The notes under the pieces: generated by a model
The model's database searches: none
What the model saw: the letters and a program-made list of their open reading frames with translations, nothing else
Told to the model about the DNA's origin: nothing
Translations under genes and position numbers: made by a program
Shown here: positions 33,462-42,113 of the stretch, one piece after another
How positions within the stretch are numbered: position 1 is the first letter of the stretch
Layout: every line of letters begins with the position of its first letter
From: Rubrobacter_D sp963840835
GTDB lineage: Bacteria > Actinomycetota > Rubrobacteria > Rubrobacterales > Rubrobacteraceae
Direction: 5' to 3'
Length of the DNA: 64,000 bases
Assembly: GCA_963840835.1 (NCBI GenBank)
Contig: CAWJAM010000002.1
Span: 1-64,000, forward strand

Positions 33462-34001
33462 CTACATGCGGACCGGGTCAGGTGCAGCGCCTGGTTCGGC
33501 GCTACCGCGAATCATGTAGTGGGCCTGCGACCCATACGACCGGCGAACTGCCCCCACGGCCGGCATGGCCTCCGATACGAGGCGGAACCCCCTACGCTCC
33601 CAAAACCCACGCGAGTTCTGGACGGCTACCAACGCGATGCTAGGGAAGCCACGCGCCGCCGCATGGGCGAACGCCGCCGCGACAAGGAGCTTTGCCACGC
33701 CGATGTCGCGGTGCGCGGGATGCACCGCGACATCGTGGATGAAGTAGCAGTCAGGCGGACCCGCCTGATCTTCCAGCAGCTTGTTCAGGCCGGGGGGGGC
33801 CGAGAAGTGCCCGGGGTGGGAGAACAAATACCCGACAACCTGCCCATCGACCTCAGCGACCCAACATCCGTCCGGGTAGCCGGCGAACTTGTCGGCGAAC
33901 ACAGCAAGGTCTTCGAGGAAGTCAGGACTGTACGCCGAGCGCTGGATGCGGTCCACCGTATCGAAGCCGCGGTCGGTCAGTTGACGCACAGCCGCTACCA
34001 C
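33462..34001 (-). CDS. GNAT-family N-acetyltransferase
   Basis: A 179-aa acetyltransferase from GTG 34001, chosen because GGAG lies 8 nt upstream and because longer readings overlap the neighbouring hydrolase remnant. Landmarks: QLTDRGFDTVDRIQRSAYSP (strand 1/helix 1), CWVAEVDGQVVGYLFSHPG (strands 2-4), CYFIHDVAVHPAHRDIGVAK (strand 4 with the acetyl-CoA pyrophosphate loop, HRDIGVAK replacing RxxGxG/A), and ALVAVQNSRGFWERRGFRLV (motif B). Substrate unknown. Not in an obvious operon. Confidence 0.85.
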   Translation of the reverse strand: MVAAVRQLTDRGFDTVDRIQRSAYSPDFLEDLAVFADKFAGYPDGCWVAEVDGQVVGYLFSHPGHFSAPPGLNKLLEDQAGPPDCYFIHDVAVHPAHRDIGVAKLLVAAAFAHAAARGFPSIALVAVQNSRGFWERRGFRLVSEAMPAVGAVRRSYGSQAHYMIRGSAEPGAAPDPVRM

Positions 34002-34017
34002 GAATCCGTCTCCACGG

Positions 34018-34461
34018 CTATGATGCCGCCGCGACCGGGGCGGCATCTGGCTTGGGGAAGTTCTTGGCAATGTACTCCCGGAACGCCGGGCGGAACATGT
34101 AGGCGTTCTCGGGCCGGTCGAACCACTCGCGGTGCAAGTTGTTCTCGCCCTCGTCCGGGGCGAAGCCCGCTACGTAAACTAGCGCCTTGACGTTCTAGTT
34201 GTCGCGGGCCGCATTGGTGATGACGACGCCGCCGCCGTAGGAGTGGCCGACCAGGACGATGGGGCTCGAGAGCGATCCGAGGATGCTGGCCACGAACTCC
34301 GCATCACCCGCGACGCTGCGGAGCGGATTCGCCGCAGCGATCGCCGTGTAGCCCCGGTCTCGCAGGCGGCGGATCACATCGTTCCAGCTGGCGGACTCGG
34401 CGAACGCGCCGTGCACGAGGACTACGGTGGCCTGCGACTGTTCCTGCGGGTCAGCGCTCAC
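34018..34461 (-). pseudogene. Alpha/beta hydrolase with in-frame TAG, truncated
   Basis: GTG 34461 follows GGAGGAAGC. The frame reads VVLVHGAFAESASWNDVIRR, PIVLVGHSYGGGVVITNAA with the nucleophile Ser in GHSYGG, then TAG (34195-34197). It continues in frame with NVKALVYVAGFAPDEGEN and FRPAFREYIAKNFP to a stop at 34018. Intact relatives are ~230-260 aa with the catalytic Asp and His further on; both are missing here. Dead gene. Confidence 0.8.
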
Positions 34462-34602
34462 AGCTTCCTCCTGGGTCGAGGGGCGGGAGCGAGGTTCCTT
34501 CGCCTCGACCCGTTGTGCAAGGGGATAGCTTACACCGCGCTTCGAAGGCAGCGCATCCCCAGATGGACTACTTCGCGTAAACTTTTCGTTAAACGGGCTA
34601 CG

Positions 34603-34641
34603 AACTGCCGAGAATCACACTTCCACGTACTTAGGTGAATA
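34603..34641 (+). repeat. Dispersed island repeat, copy 8 (3' part)
   Basis: GAACTGCCGAGAATCACACT, TCCACGTACTTAGGTGAATA. Forward, without central hairpin. Confidence 0.6.
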
Positions 34642-34866
34642 CGGGCAAGAAGAAGGTCCGAAGCTGTTAGGCCTCGGACCTCTTCATGCTGCTGCTAGGC
34701 GCTGCTCTGGCGCATAATGGCCGACCATATGGGCATTCCTCTCCTCCACCGCCCTTGTGCGCAGCAGAGGACTATGCTAGCTGTGATACCGATCCGTGAT
34801 GGGAGCAGGCGTCAGCGACGCCAACGCTCTTGGGTGGTCGCGGACAGAGCGAAAGGGGAGAGGATA

Positions 34867-35256
34867 ATGACCGAAGCGGGCGGTGGCGGCGGCCAACAAC
34901 GCGCCGAGTTTGAGCGCGCTCTTGTACAGAGGAGCCTCGAGGACGACTCCTTCAAGCGGAGGCTGCTTGATGACCCCAAGGGGACCGTGGAGCAGGAGCT
35001 GGGGGGCCGGCTGCCCGAGGACGTCGAGGTAAGGGTGGTGGAGGAGAGCGCACAGACCATCTACCTGGTGCTTCCCAGCGCCTCGCCGCTCGGCGAAGGC
35101 GAAGAGCTCTCCGACCGGGAGCTTGGGGAGGTGGCCGGGGGGCCTTGCGGATGCTACCGGCGAGCCCTTGACATGTGCTTTTCCGTGCGGACCATAGCGC
35201 GACCGACACGGCCTCCTTCAGTTCGGAGACGGAGTCGTAGGAGCGGCGTGGCATGA
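34867..35256 (+). CDS. NHLP-leader RiPP precursor peptide, orphan
   Basis: 129 aa. Residues 13-92 match the nitrile-hydratase-alpha-like leader (NHLP) of ribosomal peptide natural products: EFERALVQRSLEDDSFKRRL, DDPKGTVEQELGGRLPEDVE, VVEESAQTIYLVLPSA, then ELSDRELGEVAGG with the double-Gly cleavage site at 91-92. The 37-residue follower peptide begins PCGCYRRALDMCF, with three Cys, and ends in an Arg/Pro-rich tail. ATG 34867 follows GGGGAGAGG. No cyclase, radical SAM or C39-peptidase transporter gene is in the window, so maturation enzymes must be elsewhere or lost. The tail after TIARP may be altered. Confidence 0.82.
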   Translation: MTEAGGGGGQQRAEFERALVQRSLEDDSFKRRLLDDPKGTVEQELGGRLPEDVEVRVVEESAQTIYLVLPSASPLGEGEELSDRELGEVAGGPCGCYRRALDMCFSVRTIARPTRPPSVRRRSRRSGVA

Positions 35257-35331
35257 GAAAGCCCTTGCGCTATGAGGGGTAGCGCAGCTCCCAGCCGAGC
35301 TCCCGCCTGGCCTTGGCGGGGCTTCTCCAAC

Positions 35332-35399
35332 GCGGACTTCTCAGAACTCCGTCAAGACGAAGTTCGCAGAACTCTACTTCCACGCACTAGGGTGCATAA
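35332..35399 (+). repeat. Dispersed island repeat, copy 9 (reference copy)
   Basis: Forward full copy: CGGACTTCTCAGAACTCCGT, CAAGACGAAGTTCGCAGAAC, TCTACTTCCACGCACTAGG, GTGCATAA. Central hairpin GAACTCCGTC-AA-GACGAAGTTC (one mismatch). Confidence 0.8.
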
Positions 35400-35532
35400 G
35401 GAAACACTGGCTGGACAAGACGTTGGCGACGTGGATGTACCTGTCGGCCCGCCGCTTGCTCTAGCAGCGAACCTAAGGGTGGACGCGACGTTGCCCCGCC
35501 CTACTTGCGCAGCCGTTTAGTTTTCGAGTTCA

Positions 35533-36807
35533 CTACTGCTCCGGCGGCGATGGCGAGGGCTTGCCCAGCGCCTCGGCTAGCGCTTCGAAGATCGTGTCTG
35601 CCGGCAACTCGCAGGGGATGGTCCGCGGCCACTCCTTCATGATCGGCACGCCTTTGGGACATTTGCCGGAAGAGACGTCGCTGTTGACCAGCACAACCAC
35701 CACGGCGTCTATGTCCGGGTGGTAGAAGAGGTAGGTGTTGTAGCCGGGTATCTCGCCGTTGTGCCCGACCCACCCGTGGTCCTTGCCCAGCCCGATGCCG
35801 TAGGCCAGGTCGCCCTTGAGCGGAGGCTGGTTCAGAGGCGGCACGTCGTCAACGAACGAGTCGAGCCGCTCCTTCTGCGCCTGGGGCGAGAGCAGGCCCT
35901 TTCCGGTGCCCAAAGCCCGCCCGTAGACCAGCAGGTCCTCTGCCGTCGAGATCATCTCGCCGGCCGTCCACGCCGAGGAGGGGCTCCAGTGGGTGGAGTC
36001 GATGGGCTTCGAGCCGGAGGACTTTCCTTGGAGGGTGTAACCGTGGTCGTAAGGCTCCGGTATCGCGGAACTCGTGCCCGGGAAGGATGTCTCGGTGAGG
36101 TGTAGCGGCCCTATGATCTCTTCCTCGTACAACTGCTCGATGGGCTTGCCCGTCACCTGCTGGAGGACCAGACCGAGCAGCACGTAGTTCGTGTTTGAGT
36201 AGAACCATCCGGTACCGGGGTCGAACAGGGGGGGCTCTTTGATGCCGAACCGCGCCAGCTCTTCTGGCTTCCAGACCTTGGTCGGGTCGGACAACCATTC
36301 CTTCACCCACTGGTCTGACTCCGTGTAGCTGGCGATCCCGCTTGTCATGTCGGACATCTGGTGCAATGTGATCTTATCCCCGTTGGGGACGCCCTTGACG
36401 TACTGGTCGATCGTGTCATCGAGCGAAAGAAGCCCCTCGTCCGCGGCCTTGAGCAGGAGGGTGGCGGTGAAGGTCTTGGTGACGCTGCCTATCCTGTGGT
36501 GCACCTCCGGCGTCATCGGCTCCCCGCTAGCGCGGTCGGCCACCCCCATGGCCTGCACCCACGTGTAATCCGGGGTCTGCACGGCGGCCACCACCCCCGG
36601 CGCATCGCTCTCTTTGAAAGACTTCTTAAGCGCCGCGTCCAGATCGGCCTTCGTTACTTGTTCGCTACCCCCGTTGGAAGTGGTGCCTGCAGCGGAATCC
36701 CCTTTGCTGCCGTCACCCCCGCCGCATCCGCTCCCCAGCAGGAGCACCAACCCGATTACGAGAAGCGCCACCTTCCACATCGATAGGTGCATATTCTGGA
36801 CGAACAA
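35533..36807 (-). CDS. Serine hydrolase lipoprotein of the class C beta-lactamase family
   Basis: A 424-aa predicted lipoprotein. A hydrophobic helix (WKVALLVIGLVLLLGSGC) ends in a lipobox with Cys28. After a Gly/Ser linker comes the beta-lactamase/esterase domain: SVTK at residues 108-111 (nucleophile Ser), YSN in GWFYSNTNYVLLG (general base Tyr), and HNG in GWVGHNGEIPGY replacing KTG. Such proteins are D-aminopeptidases, esterases or PBPs rather than true beta-lactamases. TTG 36807 follows AGAGGGAT; ATG 36792 is an alternative. Outward-facing, single gene. Confidence 0.9.
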   Translation of the reverse strand: MFVQNMHLSMWKVALLVIGLVLLLGSGCGGGDGSKGDSAAGTTSNGGSEQVTKADLDAALKKSFKESDAPGVVAAVQTPDYTWVQAMGVADRASGEPMTPEVHHRIGSVTKTFTATLLLKAADEGLLSLDDTIDQYVKGVPNGDKITLHQMSDMTSGIASYTESDQWVKEWLSDPTKVWKPEELARFGIKEPPLFDPGTGWFYSNTNYVLLGLVLQQVTGKPIEQLYEEEIIGPLHLTETSFPGTSSAIPEPYDHGYTLQGKSSGSKPIDSTHWSPSSAWTAGEMISTAEDLLVYGRALGTGKGLLSPQAQKERLDSFVDDVPPLNQPPLKGDLAYGIGLGKDHGWVGHNGEIPGYNTYLFYHPDIDAVVVVLVNSDVSSGKCPKGVPIMKEWPRTIPCELPADTIFEALAEALGKPSPSPPEQ

Positions 36808-36965
36808 ACGCGATCCCTCTCAGTCGATCGATCCGGCAGCCCGGCCGCCTCTCTCCTAGGGAGAGGCCCATGGGCTTTGCGCCCCCGCCTCGCGGCGGGT
36901 TTGCCTTTGTAGCGGCAGCAGGGCGCGCGCATGCGAGGACTGTACTAAGCCGCAGCGGAAGGCCG

Positions 36966-37054
36966 CATCCCCCAAATGAGCTATCTTTGCATCGGATGGC
37001 GAATTTATTAGAACTCCGTAGAACGGAAGTACGATTTCGCAGAATTTACCTTCC
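36966..37054 (+). repeat. Dispersed island repeat, copy 10, cut by a mini-element
   Basis: Left block ATCCCCCAAATGAGCTATCT, then TTAGAACTCCGTAGAACGG, GTACGATTTCGCAGAATTTA and CCTTCC, interrupted at 37055 just before the inverted-repeat element. The left block is related to the inverted sequence at 40245-40269, so 36966 may be the left end of the IS701-like element, separated from its gene by later insertions. Confidence 0.6.
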
Positions 37055-37057
37055 GAA

Positions 37058-37192
37058 ACTGTCTAAAAAGTCGCGCGGTAGTGTCTCAAGCGTAGGAATC
37101 GCTGGCATGAAGCGGCGAAATAGGCCCCGTTTGCCCCGTTTCGGGGGCTTCTGAGGTCTTCGTCTTGGCGCTGATCGGACTTTTTAGACAGT
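37058..37192. mobile_element. Mini-element with 15-bp inverted repeats
   Basis: ACTGTCTAAAAAGTC (37058-37072) is repeated exactly inverted at 37178-37192, enclosing 105 bp. On the minus strand the interior can be read as RGKRGLFRRFMPAIPTLETL followed by PRDFLDS, which looks like the tail of a transposase. It is probably a deletion derivative of an IS, mobilisable in trans. Confidence 0.6.
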
Positions 37193-37308
37193 CTCTCCAC
37201 GCTCGACTTTAGATGAGATGAGAAGGCCGATCCTCCGCGCAGTACCCTGTCGGAGGGTCTGCAAATAATCGACGGGCTCTTGTGGCCCAGAGAGAGGAGG
37301 ATCGGCCC

Positions 37309-38394
37309 ATGAGTAATGGTAGCACCGAGCAAATGAAAATGACGGCGGGTATGGATCTGGGAGACAACTACAGCTACCTCTGTCTCATCGACACCGAAAG
37401 CGGCCAACTCATCGAGGGGAGCCGGCTGCGCACCACCCCAGAGGCGATGCGACGCCGGTTCGATTCGGAACGGCCGCTGCATGTCGCCATCGAAGTCGGA
37501 ACCCACTCGCCCTGGGTAAGCCGTCTGCTTACCGAGTGTGGCCACAAGGTACTGATCGCTAATCCTCGTAAGACTCGGCTGATCTATGGCGAAAGGCGTA
37601 AGACCGACAAGCTCGATGCCGAGAAGTTAGCCCGCCTCGCTCGGGCCGATCCGGAACTTCTATACCCGGTGGAGCACCGGGGCTGTGACTCCCAGGCTCA
37701 CTTGGCGGTAATCCATTCGCGCGAGGCGCTGGTCCGTAGCCGCACCCAGATGATCAACCACGTCCGCGGGACGGTGAAATCTTTCGGATACCGCTTGCCC
37801 AAGTGCTCGACGCCGAGCTTCCACAAGAAGGTCCCAGGCCATCTACCCTCCGAGCTCGCCGAGATCCTGAGGCCCATAGTAGAGACCGTTGGCTCGCTCA
37901 CCGAGAAGATCAAGGACTATGACCGGCACATAGAGGAGCTGGCTGCAGAACGTTATCCGGAGACGAGACTTTTGCGGCAAGTGTCGGGAGTGGGGTCTTT
38001 GACGGCTCTTACGTTTGTGCTGACCCTGGAGGATCCCCAGAGGTTCGCCGAAAGCCGCTCGGTAGGAGCCTACCTGGGACTGGCGCCTGGCATCGACCAG
38101 TCCGGCGAGCAAGATCCTCAAAAGCGGATCTCCGGCGAGGGCGACGAGATGCTCAGAAGATTGTTGGTAAGCAGTGCCCACTACATCCTGGGCCCGTTCG
38201 CCCCGGACTCCGACCTCAGACGCCACGGAGAGAAGATCGCAGAACGTGGTGGCAAGAATGCCAAGAAGCGAGCAGTGGTGGCGGTGGCCAGGAAACTCTC
38301 CGTGCTGCTTCATCGCCTCTGGGTCTCAGGGGAGGTCTACGAACCGCTGCACAATGCCCGGCGTCTGGGGGTTCAAGGAGAGGAGGTAGCTTGA
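37309..38394 (+). CDS. IS110-family transposase, intact (copy 4)
   Basis: 361 aa. N-terminal DEDD domain (MTAGMDLGDNYSYLCLIDTE, VAIEVGTHSPWVSRLL, KTDKLDAEKLARLARADPEL), coiled middle (EKIKDYDRHIEELAAERYPE), C-terminal Tnp20 domain (QVSGVGSLTALTFVLTLEDP, VGAYLGLAPGIDQSGEQDPQ, SAHYILGPFAPDSDLRRHGE). ATG 37309 follows GAGAGGAGG. No lesions. The fragment at 27736-28135 comes from a close relative. Non-coding DNA on either side (37193-37308 or 38395-38700) should hold its bridge RNA. Confidence 0.93.
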   Translation: MSNGSTEQMKMTAGMDLGDNYSYLCLIDTESGQLIEGSRLRTTPEAMRRRFDSERPLHVAIEVGTHSPWVSRLLTECGHKVLIANPRKTRLIYGERRKTDKLDAEKLARLARADPELLYPVEHRGCDSQAHLAVIHSREALVRSRTQMINHVRGTVKSFGYRLPKCSTPSFHKKVPGHLPSELAEILRPIVETVGSLTEKIKDYDRHIEELAAERYPETRLLRQVSGVGSLTALTFVLTLEDPQRFAESRSVGAYLGLAPGIDQSGEQDPQKRISGEGDEMLRRLLVSSAHYILGPFAPDSDLRRHGEKIAERGGKNAKKRAVVAVARKLSVLLHRLWVSGEVYEPLHNARRLGVQGEEVA

Positions 38395-38821
38395 GAGACC
38401 GAAAAGAAGAGTCCGAAGTACGCTAAGCTGCGGATCGCAGAGATCACGGACTTGAGCCGACAGAGATTCGACGCAGAGCAGTGAGAGACAACCGACCAAA
38501 CGGAATCCACCGAATAGCGCCCGAAGTGCCCGGTTTTGAGGTGACTGCGCAAATGGCCTTGGTCCGAAGGAGAGACCGTACTTTAGATTGCAGCACCCGC
38601 GTCCGGACGAAACTCATCATGCACCGGGTCGTCAAGAAACCGACCCCTGAGAGTGCGAATGGAAGCAAGCATCAAGGGCGCAAGAGTCGTCAAGGTTCTT
38701 CGAGGACGGTCATAGCTGCCCCGTCGGCTTGACAAAGCTAGCCTTCTCATGGAAGCCATTTGGGTTCGAAAGGGGTAGGGTACGTTGGTCACCAGTCTCC
38801 GCTAAAAGAGGTGATCGAAAT
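38395..38821. other. Non-coding stretch between IS110 copy 4 and the IS701-like gene
   Basis: 427 bp, no convincing gene. It probably comprises the 3' flank of the IS110 element (possible bridge-RNA region if it is of the IS1111 subgroup) and the leader of the IS701-like transposase. Confidence 0.4.
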
Positions 38822-40269
38822 ATGCGTACCCTACCGCCCAAGATGGTACAAGCGCTCTGGCCCCCTTCGCGCCACTCTTCTCCAAGCGAATCTGGGAACA
38901 CGCCCAGCTGCTCTTAATCGGCGCGATCCTCGCTCCGGGTCGGCGAACGGTCAGCTCGGCCTTGCGGGCTATGGGCTTGGACCAATACAAGCGCTTCCAC
39001 CGTTACCACCGAGTTCTCAGCCGTGCTCGCTGGTCGAGTCTTGAGGTCGGCCGAGTGCTGTTGGGATTGTTGGTTGAGGCGTTCGTGCCCGAAGGGAGTC
39101 CCCTGGTAGTTGGCATCGACGAGACACTGGAGCGACGCTGGGGTAAGAGGATCGCCGCAAAGGGCCTCTACCGCGACCCGGTCCGTTCCACCCACGAAAC
39201 CTTCGTCAAGAGCAGCGGCCTCAGATGGGTTTGCATGATGGTGTTGGTGGAGGTCCCTTGGGCTTCGAGAGTATGGGCCTTGCCGTTCCTCTCGGTTCTG
39301 GCTCCCTCCGAGCGTTACGCTGCCAAGCGGCGTAGACAGCATAAGAAGATAACCGAATGGGCTTGGCAGCTGCTCTTGCAAGTCAGGCAGTGGTACCCAC
39401 AGCGGGAGATCGTGGCCGTGGCCGATCGCGCTTACGCATCGCTCAAACTGCTCGACCGTTGCCGCAAGCTCTCCAATCCGATCACCTTCAAAACCCGCTT
39501 GCGCTTGGATGCAGCCCTCTACGAACCGGCTCCGCCACGACGCCCCCATCAGATAGGGAGGCCGCGCCTTAAAGGCGAGCGGCTGCCCAACCTTTCCGAG
39601 GTGGCCCAAGAGACGAACACCGTTTGGAAGAGCACCAAGATCGCTAACTGGTACGGGAGCGGCGCAGAGCGCATGGTGGAGATCGCTTCTCAGACGGCCG
39701 TGTCGTACTCCACTGGAGTGTTCGCCGTGCCCGTGCGCTGGGTCCTCATCCGTGATCCCGAGGGAGAGTTTAGAACCCAGGCCCTGCTGTGCACGGACCT
39801 CGACGCTGGTCCGGAGGAGATCCTCAGTTGGTTCGTGATGCGCTGGCAGCTGGAGGTGACCTTCCAGGAGATGCGCAGACATCTTGGATTGGAGACGCAG
39901 AGGCAGTGGTCGGATATGGCGATACTGCGCACCACACCGGCGCTCTTAGGGTTGTTCTCGATCGTTACCCTGTTCGCCCACCAGCGGATGAGGCGAAACA
40001 TGCAAGCCGTCCGCAAGGCGGCGTGGTATCGCAAATCCCGCCCGACCTTCGCCGATGCTTTGGCGTTGGTGCGAAAGGAGTTGTGGGATCAGGAGCAGAC
40101 TTTTTGCGGGTCGCCTTCAGCGACCGACACGGTAGAAGTCCCACGGGAATTTGTGGAACGACTAACCGATGCGGTTTGCTACGCGGCGGGAATGGCTAAA
40201 GTCGAGCTAGAAGGCCGATTCTCCGAAGTTCGCCAAGAAAGTTGCAAATATCACTCATTTGGGGGATGA
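38822..40269 (+). pseudogene. IS701-like DDE transposase, one frameshift
   Basis: ATG 38822 starts MRTLPPKMVQALWPP. After a C5 run (38861-38865) one base appears to be missing and the frame continues FAPLFSKRIWEHAQLLLIGA, then 435 open codons from 38962. The DDE_5-like core shows LVVGIDETLERRWGKRI, VCMMVLVEVPWASRVWALPF, IVAVADRAYASLKLLDRC and WFVMRWQLEVTFQEMRRHLG. The end is KVELEGRFSEVRQESCKYHS. The single frameshift in a homopolymer may be an artefact or a programmed shift; otherwise the gene looks fresh. IS701 versus IS4 is decided only by general resemblance. Confidence 0.8.
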
Positions 40270-40335
40270 GCCTGGTAACGAGAGTTGCTACGGTGCTGGC
40301 GTTGTATAAGACGGCCACGATAACGAGGAGATAGC

Positions 40336-41454
40336 GTGTCGAAGAAGATGACGTTGCTGCTGGCATCGGCAGTGGCCGTGGTGCTGGGTGCTGCAGCCAC
40401 GGCGCTAGCCGCTAGCCCGAGCGCCAGCGACCACTCCGCCAAGGGCGACTCCGCCAAGAACGAGGATTTCGCGGGTCTGGTCGATATCGGCGGTGGCCGC
40501 AAGATGTACATGGAGTGTCGCGGCACAGGGTATCCCACGGTCGTGTTCGTCTCGGGGGCCGGAGACCGCACCGAAACGTGGAGCAAGACGCTCGACCCAT
40601 CCGAGCAGGCGGTGTTGCCCGCGATCGCCCAGACCAACCGAGTATGCGCCTACGACCGTCCAGGGACTTTTCTCGTGACTGGTGATGCTACAGAGGACTT
40701 CGAGCCTAGCCGCAGCGACCCGGTACCCCAACCTACCACGCTCCAGGACGGAGTCGCGGATCTGCACGCCCTGTTGAAAGCGTCAGGAGAACGGGGCCCC
40801 TACGTCGTGGTGGGGCATTCGATGGGAGGCGCGATGGCCAGGCTCTACGCCAGCGAATATCCTCAAGATGTGTCAGGGCTCGTCCTCATCGATTACACTC
40901 CCTATGACGCGCGTAAATCAATGACCGATGAGCAGTGGGCATTATGGAAGCCGCTCCTGGGTTCGCCCTCGGAAGAGGAGCTCGCCTTATACCCTGACCT
41001 GGAGTGGTTCAACGCTCAGCTAAACCTCCAACAGGCACTGGCCGCCGCTCCGCTGAAGCCGATGCCCCTTATCGTGCTCTCCGCGGACGAGCCTTTAGAC
41101 CTTACGCCCTACGTCGAAGACGGCAGCCTGCCACTGACGGCCGAAGAAGCGGAGGCGTTCGGCAAGCTTCTCTTCCAGGCTTTTGTGGATGCCAGGGCCG
41201 ATCTTGTGAGTCAGGTGCCAGGCGCCAGGCACATCACGAACACCCACAGCGGTCACTACGTACACCAAGAGCACCCTCAGCTCGTGATCGACTCGATTCG
41301 AGAGGTCGTAGACACCGTCGTCGTAGGTGGCACCACTCTGGGGGACACTGGCGGGCCCCCGATTGTGCGGGCAGTTACCCTGGCGGCTGGCCTAGCGTTG
41401 CTTGTCTCCAGCTTGGCGGTGATGAGGTTCATGCTGCGTAGAAATGCTTCATAG
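40336..41454 (+). CDS. Secreted or membrane-anchored alpha/beta hydrolase
   Basis: 372 aa. Signal peptide (MSKKMTLLLASAVAVVLGAA, cleavage near ALAAS). Hydrolase fold: VDIGGGRKMYMECRGTG, VVFVSGAGDRTETWSK with the oxyanion loop, RVCAYDRPGTF, YVVVGHSMGGAMARLYASE with nucleophile Ser162, GLVLIDYTPYDAR, and HSGHYVHQEHPQLV supplying the catalytic His. The C-terminus ends in a helix (VRAVTLAAGLALLVSSLAVM) and RR, so it is anchored outside the membrane. Substrate unknown. It is followed by a clear terminator. Confidence 0.9.
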   Translation: MSKKMTLLLASAVAVVLGAAATALAASPSASDHSAKGDSAKNEDFAGLVDIGGGRKMYMECRGTGYPTVVFVSGAGDRTETWSKTLDPSEQAVLPAIAQTNRVCAYDRPGTFLVTGDATEDFEPSRSDPVPQPTTLQDGVADLHALLKASGERGPYVVVGHSMGGAMARLYASEYPQDVSGLVLIDYTPYDARKSMTDEQWALWKPLLGSPSEEELALYPDLEWFNAQLNLQQALAAAPLKPMPLIVLSADEPLDLTPYVEDGSLPLTAEEAEAFGKLLFQAFVDARADLVSQVPGARHITNTHSGHYVHQEHPQLVIDSIREVVDTVVVGGTTLGDTGGPPIVRAVTLAAGLALLVSSLAVMRFMLRRNAS

Positions 41455-41499
41455 GAGCCAATAGCAGCGAGGGCTTAGGAGGGCGCAAGCCACCTTTGG

Positions 41500-41527
41500 G
41501 CTGGGGTCCCAAGAGGACGACCCCAGC
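41500..41527 (+). terminator. Terminator of the alpha/beta hydrolase gene
   Basis: Perfect 9-bp stem (41500-41508 with 41519-41527), 10-nt loop, then GCTCTCCTTTTCCC. Confidence 0.85.
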
Positions 41528-41540
41528 GCTCTCCTTTTCC

Positions 41541-41616
41541 CTTATTCAGCGGAGTGCGTAGAAGGTAAATTCTCAGAAGTCGGACTTCCGCTTTACGGAG
41601 TTCTAGGAAGCTCCGC
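41541..41616 (-). repeat. Dispersed island repeat, copy 11 (near full-length)
   Basis: Reverse copy: TTATTCAGCGGAGTGCGTAG, AAGGTAAATTCTCAGAAGTC, GGACTTCCGCTTTACGGAGT and TCTAGGAAGCTCC. Confidence 0.75.
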
Positions 41617-41684
41617 ATAGCCCCGATCCTATCTTGCATCCTTTGGACCATGACAGCCAGGGTCACTCAAGCTACGCTGCTCGC

Positions 41685-41921
41685 ATGTTGACTCCTTGCT
41701 CAGAGTGCTCACACGCTCTCTGGTCTGAGGTGCGCCACTTCGGGGCGCTCAACTTCGTCGTCTACTTCGACGACGACGAGGACAGCAGCACCTACGCCGA
41801 ACAAGTCAGAGTCTGCCCCGAGTGCGACGCGGGCCTCGTCGGGCAGGCACAGGTGCCCCACGAGCGCGTCTCCCGGCCTCGGCGGAGCGTTGCGTCCTCC
41901 CGAACCCGACATCCCCGCTAG
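41685..41921 (+). CDS. Small zinc-ribbon-like protein
   Basis: A 78-aa protein (MLTPCSECSHALWSEVRHFG, FVVYFDDDEDSSTYAEQVRV, CPECDAGLVG). Two CxxC pairs about 45 residues apart suggest one zinc site; the middle is acidic. The last ~20 residues are basic and may be disordered. ATG 41685 is chosen because homology-like sequence starts there; the ribosome site is weak. Unknown function, flanked by repeats 11 and 12. Confidence 0.55.
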   Translation: MLTPCSECSHALWSEVRHFGALNFVVYFDDDEDSSTYAEQVRVCPECDAGLVGQAQVPHERVSRPRRSVASSRTRHPR

Positions 41922-41930
41922 AAGCGCTCC

Positions 41931-41972
41931 CTATTCTCGTCTTGACGGAGTTCTAAGAAGTTCCCTTGCCGT
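41931..41972 (-). repeat. Dispersed island repeat, copy 12 (partial)
   Basis: Reverse copy with the central hairpin (TTCTCGTCTTGACGGAGTTC, TAAGAAGTTC). It immediately follows the zinc-ribbon gene. Confidence 0.65.
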
Positions 41973-42072
41973 GACTTCACCTTTCGGGCCACTGGCTACA
42001 ATAAGTAGGCCCATTCGTGGTTAACTGTTCTAGTTACACTAGTGTACGTTGAGCGATCTCTGTGTGCGCCTT

Positions 42073-42113
42073 CCGGCATGGATCTTGTTCATGAGGAAGG
42101 AAGCCCATGCCGG
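42073..42113 (+). promoter_or_regulatory. Hairpin that hides the start codon of the response regulator
   Basis: CCGGCATGG (42073-42081) is perfectly complementary to CCATGCCGG (42105-42113), which contains ATG 42107. The ribosome site GAGGAAGGAAG lies in the 23-nt loop. The fold would limit translation initiation and could be opened by an RNA-binding factor or by temperature. Confidence 0.5.

Noticed and set aside
4640..34197. In-frame TAG codons inside three recognisable genes (near 4648, 18067 and 34195) as a hint of amber recoding
   Set aside because: All three genes also carry truncations or frameshifts, intact genes in the window end in TAG as normal stops, and no suppressor tRNA is seen. 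Pseudogene decay is simpler.
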